A DNA stretch of 7,794 nt. Origin: JACRDV01 sp024860865 [NCBI: Methanobacteriota archaeon]. Lineage in GTDB: Archaea; JACRDV01. Positions 1 to 4,990 of the stretch are shown in pieces (position 1 is the first letter of the stretch; every line of letters begins with the position of its first letter). The stretch lies in NCBI GenBank assembly GCA_024860865.1, contig JACRDV010000092.1, forward strand, positions 1-7,794. Reading direction: 5' to 3'. The notes beneath the pieces are model-generated. The model was not told the origin of the DNA. It was given only the letters and a program-made list of their open reading frames with translations, and searched no databases. The translations under genes and the position numbers were made by a program.

Positions 1-100
1 AGTTCACGATCACTGGTCCATGTTCTTCTGCGTGGGTTATTTGTTCCTCGTTTAGAAGTATGCTTAGCGTGTCGCCGATGCCATCATAGGTTATTTTCAC
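1..100 (-). CDS. DUF2283 family protein, N-terminal part (runs off left edge)
   Basis: Thirty-three codons are visible from a GTG at 98-100 to the window edge, reading MKITYDGIGDTLSILLNEEQ and then ITHAEEHGPVIVN. The opening, with a basic residue, Tyr-Asp and then a short 'D-T-L-x-I' strand, is the signature of the small DUF2283 family (about 60-90 residues). A strong Shine-Dalgarno site (GGAGGAG, around 105-113 on the minus strand) sits just ahead of the GTG and decides the start. The gene lies 15 nt after the stop of the DUF4258-like ORF, so the two are probably co-transcribed. DUF2283 genes are often found next to DUF4258 genes and have been suggested to be antitoxin-like; the biochemical role is not established here. 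The C-terminus cannot be judged. Confidence 0.75.
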   Translation of the reverse strand, partial: MKITYDGIGDTLSILLNEEQITHAEEHGPVIVN

Positions 101-115
101 TCGTATCTCCTCCTC

Positions 116-268
116 TCAGCTGGGTAGAGGGTTATTATTAAGACCAGTAAGCCTGTCGGGGTTTTCAATACTTTTAATGACCTTTTCTTCAGTAACGCCT
201 ATTCTTAATAGTCTTTTAAGTTTCTCTCTTGCATGAGGAGTAAAGTTGATACGCTTTTTGTCCTTCAT
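116..268 (-). CDS. Truncated DUF4258-like toxin-family protein (50 aa)
   Basis: The ORF encodes MKDKKRINFTPHAREKLKRL followed by LRIGVTEEKVIKSIENPDRL and a ten-residue tail ending PLPS. 'FT.HARE(K/R)', 'GVTEE.V..(S)IENPDR' is the recognisable N-terminal half of DUF4258, a small RelE/BrnT-like fold associated with TA loci. Family members are usually about 75-95 residues and continue with a beta-rich half (basic residues, then 'RVVY.E..' and 'VVTVY'). That half is absent here and I find it in no other frame before the next gene, so this looks like a deletion, not a frameshift. The start is the first possible one after an in-frame stop, with AGGT at 276-279 as ribosome site. It sits directly downstream of the rmlA remnant and upstream of the DUF2283 gene. 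It is probably inactive as a toxin, though still translatable. Confidence 0.65.
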   Translation of the reverse strand: MKDKKRINFTPHAREKLKRLLRIGVTEEKVIKSIENPDRLTGLNNNPLPS

Positions 269-302
269 TTCTTTAACCTTTTTAGCTACTACTTTGCCAT
301 AA

Positions 303-312
303 TTATACTATA
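303..312 (-). promoter_or_regulatory. Probable TATA box for the DUF4258/DUF2283 pair
   Basis: The minus strand reads TATAGTATAA here, overlapping the stop codon of the rmlA remnant. A start about 25 nt downstream (near 283) would give a leader of roughly 15 nt that contains the AGGT ribosome site at 276-279 and the ATG at 268. This geometry suggests the small pair has its own promoter and does not depend on the dead gene upstream. Confidence 0.4.
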
Positions 313-1049
313 TCATTATGTTTGACCTTTCTCCTATGATGAACCTCCTTCCTTTGGGTTTGGTGTTTTCGCTTGATGTTATGGTGGAGTAGGATTCTAT
401 GAGACTACCTGTTATTTTGTTGTTTATGTTGATGTGGCAGTTGTTCATGATTATGCTGTTTTCGATTTCTCCTCTTTTGATTGTTACGTTGTTTCCTATG
501 CTTGTGTAGGGTCCTATGTATACGTTGGGTTCTATGTTGTATTTTTTCCTATTATTGTTGGGCCTCATATTAGTGCTCCTTTTTTGATTGTTGTGTTTTC
601 TTTGATCTTGTTACTCTTCCTTGTATGGAGTTTTTGTTTTCGATTTTTCCTTTTATTTCTGGTTTTAGTTCGTCGAGGACTAAGCGGTTAGCTTCGAGGA
701 TGGCTTCTGGAGCTCCTGTGTCCTTCCACCATCCTTTGACGAATTGGTAGCCGACATTGCATCCTTTGCCTAGTAGGAGTTGGATGGCTTCTGATATTTC
801 GATTTCTCCTCTCCAAGAGGGTTTAAGCTGTTTGATCATTTCAAAGACTGTTGGTTTGAGGAAGTATATGCCTGTTAAAGCATAGTTACTTGGTGGTTGT
901 TTTGGTTTTTCCACTAAGCCTGTTAGCTTTCCGTTTTTGTTGAATTTTGCTATCCGAATTGTTGTGTTTTCTACTTCGCATAGTATCATGGCGTCGTGGT
1001 TTGAGTTTTTGAAGCTTTCAGCATAGTGTGTACTACCCTTTACTAAATT
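308..1049 (-). pseudogene. Decayed long-type glucose-1-phosphate thymidylyltransferase (RmlA/StrD-like)
   Basis: An intact homologue (about 350 residues) would make an NDP-sugar such as dTDP-glucose from sugar-1-phosphate. Here the N-terminal nucleotide-binding third, with the GxGTRLRPLT loop, is missing. Homology begins near 1049 at 'NLVKGS..YAESFKNSNHDA' and runs through 'LCEVEN', 'GLVEKPKQPPSNYALTGIYF', 'KPSWRGEIEISEAIQ' and 'GWWKDTGAPEAILEANRLVL', all classic long-RmlA blocks. The C-terminal left-handed beta-helix follows ('IEPNVYIGPYTSIGNNVTI') and ends normally at 'GRRFIIGERSNIMI'. Three lesions break the frame. A one-base loss near 607-608 occurs after 'GRVT'. An in-frame TGA at 565-567 sits where 'ALI-R-GPTIIG' is expected (CGA to TGA). 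A second one-base loss falls near 537-538, between 'IIGKNT' and 'NIEPN'. Restoring them gives a continuous helix sequence. The two longest surviving pieces read 570-989 and 308-568. There is no start of the right kind and a missing active-site half, so it is non-functional. Confidence 0.88.
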
Positions 1050-1241
1050 TTTGGAGATTGGGCTTTTTAAAGAGTTTCTAGAGCTAAAAAAGGAGCATTT
1101 CTGAGGAAGCGGTTTGTGTAGCTCCGCACTGTTTTGAGAGCATTGGCAAAGATTATGAAGACAAGCAATTATGTTAGAAACAAAGGCAAAGAAAAAATTA
1201 AAGGCCTCACTCCAATTGCTAAAGCACTAGGTATCCTTTCT

Positions 1242-1245
1242 AGGT
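1242..1245 (+). promoter_or_regulatory. AGGT ribosome binding site deciding the GT2 start
   Basis: AGGT lies 5 nt ahead of the ATG at 1251 and matches the anti-Shine-Dalgarno ACCT. It supports starting the GT2 gene at 1251, and not at the longer in-frame TTG (1134) or ATG (1155), which lack a comparable site. The only TATA-like stretch I see upstream is TTTTTAAAG near 1063-1072, which would leave a long leader. Confidence 0.45.
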
Positions 1246-1250
1246 TAACT

Positions 1251-1925
1251 ATGAAAAGTGCAGTTGTTATTCCAGCATATAATGAAGAAAAAACCATTGG
1301 AAAAGTTGTTAGCGAATCAAAGAAGTATGTTAATGAGGTTATTGTAGTTGATGATGGATCCACTGATCGCACCCTTGAAAACTCAAGGAAAGCTGGCGCG
1401 AAAGTTATAGCGCACAAAACAAACATTGGTTATGGCGCAGCCCTTCAAACAGGAATAAAATACGCATTAAAAAATAATGCAGATGTTATAATCACTCTTG
1501 ATGGCGATGGGCAGCACGACCCCAACTATATTCCAAAATTTGTTAAAAAAATTCTTTCCAGTTCAGATATTGTTATAGGTTCAAGGCTTTTAATGAAAAA
1601 CTCGATAGCAGAAATACCATCACATAGAAGATTTGGAATTAAACTGATTACAAAAATTGTAAATTTAATTAGTCAACTAAAAATGACTGACCTCCAAGGC
1701 GGATTTAGAGCTTATAGAAGGACAGTTTTTGAAGAGATAGAACCAAAAGATTTTGGAATGGGTTTTTCAGTTGAGGTTCCAATAAAAGGAGCAAAAAAGG
1801 GATTTAGATTTGGAGAAGTACCAATTTTTGTGAGCTATAGAAAATATACCTCGACTTACAATCCGCTCAGGCATGGATTAGCAATTCTATTTGCAACTTT
1901 TAGATACAGGTTTTTTGGCCGGTGA
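1251..1925 (+). CDS. Family 2 glycosyltransferase, polyprenyl(dolichyl)-phosphate sugar synthase type
   Basis: A 224-residue soluble GT-A fold enzyme. Visible motifs are: 'VVIPAYNEEKTIG' (5-17), the nucleotide-sugar loop 'VVDDGSTDRT' (32-41), the metal-binding 'TLDGDGQHDP' (82-91, D84/D86 as the DxD equivalent), 'IGSRLL' (109-114), the acceptor-site block 'DLQGGFRAYRR' (147-157), and a basic C-terminal 'SYRKYTSTYNPLRHGL' (195-210) typical of archaeal dolichyl-phosphate mannose/glucose synthase-like proteins. There is no C-terminal membrane segment. The family transfers a sugar from a nucleotide donor to a polyprenyl phosphate at the cytoplasmic membrane face. The exact sugar cannot be told from sequence. 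The reading frame is open back to a TTG at 1134, but that extension is basic and unlike the family. The ATG at 1251 has an AGGT ribosome site and opens right at the first beta strand. The stop overlaps the next gene by 4 nt, so both are likely one operon. Confidence 0.85.
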   Translation: MKSAVVIPAYNEEKTIGKVVSESKKYVNEVIVVDDGSTDRTLENSRKAGAKVIAHKTNIGYGAALQTGIKYALKNNADVIITLDGDGQHDPNYIPKFVKKILSSSDIVIGSRLLMKNSIAEIPSHRRFGIKLITKIVNLISQLKMTDLQGGFRAYRRTVFEEIEPKDFGMGFSVEVPIKGAKKGFRFGEVPIFVSYRKYTSTYNPLRHGLAILFATFRYRFFGR

Positions 1926-3055
1926 AAATGAAGATCGCATTTGTTCCTGAATTTTATATTCCACACATAGGAGGAGGTGAGGTTTGGGCACATCAAGTGG
2001 CTAAGGAATTAGCTAAGCGCGGCCACGAGGTTCATGTTTATACTTATAGGCACAGTGATCAGAGAAATAATGGAATGATAGATGGTGTGTTTGTTCATAG
2101 AAAGGGTTTATTTGTTGTTAACAGAGTCCAAGCACACTTTAAACGAGCTTTTTCGCAAATTCATTGTATTTTTGGAGAACTTATATCAGAGAATTTTGAT
2201 ATTATACATTCAAATCAGTTTATCCCATTAATCCCATCATTTGTAGTCTCTAAAATCAAGAAAGTACCGATCGTAGCAACTTTTCATGATATCTATTTTA
2301 AAGACTACTGGATTAATACTTACGGGCCTTTTTGGGGCACTATTGCTAATTTGATTGAAAAAACTTGTGCTAAACCAAATTATGATGCTATAATAGCAGT
2401 TAGTCACTCAACAAAACAAAAGCTAATCAAAATAGGTTGCTCAAAAGAAAAAATTGATGTAATTTATGGAGGTGTTGATTTAGAATTATATGATTCAATT
2501 AATCAACCAAAGATTCATCCACCGCAAATTTGCTATATAGGGCGCCTCATTCAGCATAAGCATGTTGATGTTTTAATCAGTGCATTTTTCAAAGTTCTAA
2601 AAAAAGTACCTGAAGCTCAACTCGTAATTGTTGGGAGTGGACCGGAAAAGAAAAGGCTTGAAGATTTATCAAAAAGGTTAGGAATTTCAGAAGATGTAAA
2701 TTTCGTCGGCAAAGTTTCAGAAATTGAAAAAATTCGTATTTTAAAAGCTTCGCAAGTTTTTGTTTCGCCCTCAACAATGGAAGGCTTTGGCTTAACCTTA
2801 ATCGAGGCGATGGCATGTTTAACGCCTTCTATAGCTGTTAGAATTCCGGCTACTCGAGAGATAATAAAAGAAGATGATACCGGATTTTTAGTAGAGCCCA
2901 ATAGCATAGGTACACTGGCAAATGTCATTATTAAGTTGCTTCAAGATGAAGATTTGCAACATAAAATTGGTCAAGCCACGAGGAAAGTTGTTGAGGAAAA
3001 ATTTACATGGAAAAAAACTGTTGATAAATTAGAAAAAATTTATTGCAAATTGTAA
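1922..3055 (+). CDS. Family 4 glycosyltransferase (GT-B fold, GT1/PimA-like)
   Basis: A 377-residue retaining glycosyltransferase of usual family length. The N-terminal acceptor domain has the glycine loop 'PHIGGGEVWAHQVAKEL' (14-30) and 'ATFHDIY' (119-125, with the conserved His122). The linker 'DVIYGGVDLELY' (179-190) leads to the C-terminal donor domain, 'CYIGRLIQHKHVDVLI' (204-219, R208 and K213 being the usual phosphate contacts), 'IVGSGPEK' (236-243) and the EX7E motif with E287 and E295 inside 'EGFGLTLIEAMA'. Such enzymes add a hexose to a lipid-linked oligosaccharide or glycolipid from an NDP-sugar at the cytoplasmic membrane face. The GTG at 1922 overlaps the GT2 stop (GTGA). An ATG at 1928 is equally possible, with GGTGA at 1921-1925 then serving as ribosome site, though only 2 nt away. 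The exact sugar and acceptor are unknown. Confidence 0.88.
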   Translation: MKMKIAFVPEFYIPHIGGGEVWAHQVAKELAKRGHEVHVYTYRHSDQRNNGMIDGVFVHRKGLFVVNRVQAHFKRAFSQIHCIFGELISENFDIIHSNQFIPLIPSFVVSKIKKVPIVATFHDIYFKDYWINTYGPFWGTIANLIEKTCAKPNYDAIIAVSHSTKQKLIKIGCSKEKIDVIYGGVDLELYDSINQPKIHPPQICYIGRLIQHKHVDVLISAFFKVLKKVPEAQLVIVGSGPEKKRLEDLSKRLGISEDVNFVGKVSEIEKIRILKASQVFVSPSTMEGFGLTLIEAMACLTPSIAVRIPATREIIKEDDTGFLVEPNSIGTLANVIIKLLQDEDLQHKIGQATRKVVEEKFTWKKTVDKLEKIYCKL

Positions 3056-3194
3056 AGCAGAGCTTAGCCCCCTCGCTTATTTAGCCTTCTGGGCTAGTAA
3101 AGTTAGCTAGTAACCGATCAAGTCAGCCACATATTAGAGATGCGGGTGCACTCCACCATTAGTGATATTAAAAAAAGCTTTGAAATAGGCTAAG

Positions 3195-3317
3195 ATGCTA
3201 TGGAAATCAAGGGGTATAAATAGCAGAGTGATTGATTTGGCACAGAAGAGATCCATGGATTTCATGCAACCAAAAGACCCGAAAGTTTATCCAGAAATTT
3301 TAGTGCAAAGACATTAA
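3195..3317 (+). CDS. Possible small ORF, 40 aa, unrecognised
   Basis: The frame runs from an ATG to a TAA and reads MLWKSRGINSRVIDLAQKRS followed by MDFMQPKDPKVYPEILVQRH. Its composition looks protein-like and the second half has a Pro/Tyr-rich segment, but I recognise no family. An internal ATG at 3255 lies about 35 nt behind a good TATA box (around 3213-3223), so a 20-codon product from a short-leader transcript is an alternative. The 17-codon ORF just before it (3140-3193) ends 1 nt upstream in another frame, which would also fit a frameshifted remnant of one larger gene. Low confidence that it is a functional gene. Confidence 0.2.
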   Translation: MLWKSRGINSRVIDLAQKRSMDFMQPKDPKVYPEILVQRH

Positions 3318-3356
3318 GATGCCTAACACTACTGATAACTCAAATTAAACGCTAAC

Positions 3357-3364
3357 TTTATATC
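3357..3364 (+). promoter_or_regulatory. TATA box of the wHTH-MNT/HEPN operon
   Basis: TTTATATC is centred about 30 nt ahead of the GTG at 3391. An archaeal start 24-27 nt downstream would fall at about 3385-3388, giving an almost leaderless mRNA. This fits the absence of any Shine-Dalgarno site before the GTG. A 20-nt-period imperfect direct repeat (3371-3406) lies directly over the predicted transcription start and start codon and could be an operator. Confidence 0.5.
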
Positions 3365-3390
3365 ATTTTAGTTGTAAAAATGTAACCAAC

Positions 3391-4014
3391 GTGACAAAAA
3401 TGCAACTATTAGAAATATTTTTTGGATCAAAGACAAAAATTAAGATTCTGAGAACACTTTGTCAACAAAAACAATGGAATTTTAGCGTGGTAGAATTGTC
3501 AAAGGATTTAAGTCTGAATAAGGGAGTTGTTTCAAGAGTTTTGAACCAATTACAGAAAGATGGCATAGTTAAAATAATCAGAAAGGGCAAAGTGAAACTC
3601 TGTAGAGTAAACAGGGAAAACAGGATAGTCAACGAGTTAATAGTACCGATTTTCGAAAAAGAACAGAATATTATCGACTCTATTTTGAAATACTTTTTAA
3701 AGGAGCTAAATCCCAGAAGGTTTAGGTCAGTGCTCTCAGTAATAGCATACGGCTCTGTAGTAAAGGGATTGTTCAAGCTAACATCTGATCTGGACTTAAT
3801 GTTGATTCTGTCGAATAAGAGTGAAATAAGTTCTATTAAAAAAATATTAGATAAAATAGTTGATAAATTTTCGAAGGAAGATATAATTTTATTTTGCGAC
3901 TTAATAACTAGAGAAGAGTTCAGAAAGTTATATGAGCAGAATGAGCCGTCTGTCAAAGATATAGCCAGATTCAACAGAGTATTGTATGGAAAAGATGTGT
4001 TGGAGTTGATGTGA
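3391..4014 (+). CDS. Winged-helix DNA-binding domain fused to MNT-type nucleotidyltransferase (antitoxin-like)
   Basis: A 207-residue fusion. Residues about 5-75 form a winged helix: 'FFGSKTKIKILRTL', a recognition-helix region 'LSLNKGVVSRVLNQLQKDG' (40-58) and a wing 'VKIIRKGKVKLCRV'. Residues about 110-200 are a minimal nucleotidyltransferase with the complete GSx10DxD motif (G121-S122 to D133-x-D135 in 'YGSVVKGLFKLTSDLDLML') and a likely third acidic residue at D170 in 'ILFCDL'. MNT proteins are the antitoxin half of HEPN/MNT modules; some neutralise HEPN toxins by AMPylating a tyrosine. The HEPN gene follows at once with a 1-4 nt overlap, so the pair is translationally coupled. The fused winged helix suggests that this protein autoregulates the operon (inference). 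The GTG at 3391 fits a near-leaderless start; an ATG at 3400 is the alternative. Confidence 0.83.
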   Translation: MTKMQLLEIFFGSKTKIKILRTLCQQKQWNFSVVELSKDLSLNKGVVSRVLNQLQKDGIVKIIRKGKVKLCRVNRENRIVNELIVPIFEKEQNIIDSILKYFLKELNPRRFRSVLSVIAYGSVVKGLFKLTSDLDLMLILSNKSEISSIKKILDKIVDKFSKEDIILFCDLITREEFRKLYEQNEPSVKDIARFNRVLYGKDVLELM

Positions 4015-4397
4015 TGAGAATAGAGCCAAAGGAGAATGCTATCCAGAGAATAAAAGATGCTTTAGAATTTCTTGAATCTGCAAAAGATAATTCGGATAAA
4101 AGAAGGTTCAAAGCTTCTGTCGATAATGCTGTGGATGCTATCATAGCCGCCAACGATGCATTTACCATTTCCCTGATTCAACAGATACCAACTTCCGACC
4201 ACCAAGAGGCTATTAGACTGCATAAAGAAGCTGGTAAAAAGATAAACGCGAACCAGTCTTCGACCTTGAAACAGTTGTTAGACCTTAGACACCAAAAAAC
4301 TTACAGACCTGTTATGGTTTCAAAAGCAATTGCAGAGGAGACTTTGAGAAAATCTATCAACTTTGTGCGTTGGGTTCAGGAACAGTTGAAAATCTAA
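4014..4397 (+). CDS. HEPN domain protein, partner of the MNT protein (toxin-like)
   Basis: A 127-residue all-helical protein resembling the SAV_6107-type HEPN family. It shows 'ALEFLESAKD' in helix 1, 'RRFKASVDNAVDAIIAANDAF' as the long second helix (30-50, near-universal 'A..AAI.A.DA' pattern), 'SDHQEAIRLHKEAG' (61-74), then 'LLDLRHQKTYRPV' (88-100) and a last helix ending 'FVRWVQEQLKI'. Canonical HEPN RNases carry R-x4-6-H. Here R92 is followed by x4 and Tyr97, with a His right next to the Arg (H93). So the catalytic His is not in its usual place and Tyr97 takes it, as in related 'KxxxxY' families. Whether it cleaves RNA is unclear. The start is ATG at 4014 (GGAG at 4002-4005, spacing 8); GTG at 4011 is possible with spacing 5. 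It lies immediately downstream of and coupled to the wHTH-MNT gene. Confidence 0.8.
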   Translation: MRIEPKENAIQRIKDALEFLESAKDNSDKRRFKASVDNAVDAIIAANDAFTISLIQQIPTSDHQEAIRLHKEAGKKINANQSSTLKQLLDLRHQKTYRPVMVSKAIAEETLRKSINFVRWVQEQLKI

Positions 4398-4411
4398 GTT
4401 TTAATGTTTGT

Positions 4412-4435
4412 ATAGCTTGCTTCAAAATTAGCTAT
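4412..4435 (+). terminator. Weak inverted repeat after the HEPN gene
   Basis: ATAGCT (4412-4417) and AGCTAT (4430-4435) form a perfect 6-bp inverted repeat with a 12-nt loop, 15 nt after the HEPN stop. A T-rich stretch (TTTATTTTC, around 4446-4454) follows. It could help end the wHTH-MNT/HEPN transcript, but archaeal termination depends mainly on T-runs and this one is poor. Confidence 0.25.
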
Positions 4436-4500
4436 TGCCACATATGTTTATTTTCTACTTGTAATCGGAGTTTTAGGCCAACTATTTTGGTTCATAAAGG

Positions 4501-4507
4501 AAAAAAA
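4501..4507 (-). terminator. Minus-strand T7 run downstream of hicBA
   Basis: Seven consecutive A on the plus strand give TTTTTTT in the minus-strand transcript, about 70 nt beyond the shifted-frame end of the hicA remnant. Archaeal RNA polymerase commonly terminates at such runs. It is the only sizeable T-run between hicA and the opposing HEPN gene. Confidence 0.35.
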
Positions 4508-4578
4508 CAATCAAAGTATTTAATATGAAGTGTGAACCCTTTGGAAAGCCACTTGAATAAATCGAAGTTTGATAATCC

Positions 4579-4751
4579 TCACTTCTTTTTCTCCTTTAAG
4601 CTTTGATTGCCCATACTAAAAAATAATAAAACTCTTGTATACCATCTCTTCTAAGAGCGATATGACTGCCCTTTTGATGATGAATGTAAAAGCCTGCCTT
4701 TACAAGTGCTTTAACGACATCTCGGGAAGAGACCACCGGAAGCTTTGGCAT
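4579..4751 (-). pseudogene. hicA: hicA toxin gene, frameshifted and degraded at the C-terminus
   Basis: The unbroken reading frame (4596-4751, 51 aa) starts MPKLPVVSSRDVVKALVKAG, then FYIHHQKGSHIALRRDG. This is a textbook HicA start, with the 'KGSH' histidine that forms the RNase active site of this dsRBD-like mRNA interferase. After 'RRDG' this frame turns into an unrelated hydrophobic tail (IQEFYYFLVWAIKA). Shifting by one base near 4641 gives 'YTRVLLFFSMGNQSLKEKK', which lines up with the family's 'Y(T/A)RVVVP.H....LKKG' and ends at TGA 4579-4581. The following codons, read through, give 'GLSNFDLFKWL', faintly like the usual 'GLS.EEFLKLL' end. So one base was lost, and more of the C-terminal half has eroded (Pro and the second His region are gone). 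The ATG is 1 nt after the hicB stop. Probably inactive. Confidence 0.78.
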
Positions 4752-4752
4752 C

Positions 4753-4959
4753 TTACACTTCCACGGAAACGACCCTGTCGGTATTTTTCAGCTTGCTGAG
4801 GTCTTTTTCTTGACTCTCTAGGTAAACCTCTATAGCCTCTTTAATATTCCTTTTTACTTCTTCAAGGGTTTCCCCTTGGGAAAAACAGCCTGGGAGGGAT
4901 GGGACCTCGGCCCAGAAGCCTCCTTCTTCTGCTTCATGAATTATAACCTTATATCTCAT
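4753..4959 (-). CDS. hicB: HicB-family antitoxin
   Basis: A 68-residue protein reading MRYKVIIHEAEEGGFWAEVP then SLPGCFSQGETLEEVKRNIK and ending 'NTDRVVSVEV'. 'GGFWAEVPSLPGC.SQGET.EE...NI.EAIE.YLE' is the diagnostic partially degraded RNase H-like fold of HicB/UPF0150. It binds and blocks HicA. There is no C-terminal helix-turn-helix or ribbon-helix-helix domain, as in the many short archaeal forms, so DNA binding is not evident. The frame is open upstream to a codon at 5007, but the ATG at 4957-4959 has GGAGTG 7 nt before it and begins exactly at the first beta strand. The order hicB then hicA with a 1-nt gap matches one of the known arrangements. The antitoxin reads intact although its toxin is broken. 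Confidence 0.85.
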   Translation of the reverse strand: MRYKVIIHEAEEGGFWAEVPSLPGCFSQGETLEEVKRNIKEAIEVYLESQEKDLSKLKNTDRVVSVEV

Positions 4960-4980
4960 TGGACTACACTCCATTAACGT

Positions 4981-4990
4981 ATTTAATATA
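4981..4990 (-). promoter_or_regulatory. TATA-like box upstream of hicB
   Basis: The minus strand reads TATATTAAAT. Transcription about 25 nt downstream would begin at roughly 4961, almost at the ATG (4959). That would exclude the GGAGTG ribosome site at 4967-4972 from the mRNA. Either the mRNA is leaderless or the true promoter is farther upstream, so the assignment is tentative. Confidence 0.3.

Larger units (their letters stand above)
3056..3390. other. 335-nt intergenic region with no recognised gene
   Basis: Near its left end is a weak hairpin, TAGCC/GGCTA with a 5-nt loop (3082-3096). An alternative pairing is TAGCCC 3065-3070 with GGGCTA 3091-3096. There is no T-run, so I do not call a terminator. 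Two short plus-strand ORFs follow in different frames: 17 codons at 3140-3193 and 40 codons at 3195-3317. An orphan TATA box (GGTATAAATAG, around 3213-3223) lies inside the second. The right end holds the promoter of the wHTH-MNT gene. The ORFs may be scraps of a lost gene, but I recognise no family. Confidence 0.5.

Noticed and set aside
434-691. Plus-strand ORF of 85 codons
   Set aside because: It lies antisense to the rmlA remnant; its hydrophobic Phe/Val/Leu-rich translation is the mirror of the Asn/Lys/Ile-rich beta-helix, with no family signature.
1134-1250. In-frame N-terminal extension of the GT2 gene from a TTG
   Set aside because: It is basic and low in recognisable motifs, has no ribosome site, and the family begins at 1251 where AGGT is correctly spaced.
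1169-1426. Minus-strand ORF inside the GT2 gene
   Set aside because: Shadow of the strongly conserved plus-strand GT2 frame.
2589-2928. Two minus-strand ORFs inside the GT4 gene
   Set aside because: Antisense shadows of the GT4 donor domain; translations show no domain motifs.
3082-3096. Terminator after the GT4 gene
   Set aside because: The 5-bp hairpin is not followed by a T-run, and competing pairings exist, so I mention it only as a weak hairpin.
3462-3974. 170-codon minus-strand ORF
   Set aside because: Long but antisense to the wHTH-MNT gene, whose GSx10DxD and winged helix make the plus strand certain; the translation is Ser/Leu/Ile-rich without motifs.
3971-4168. Minus-strand ORF over the start of the HEPN gene
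   Set aside because: Antisense shadow of the Ala-rich HEPN helix.
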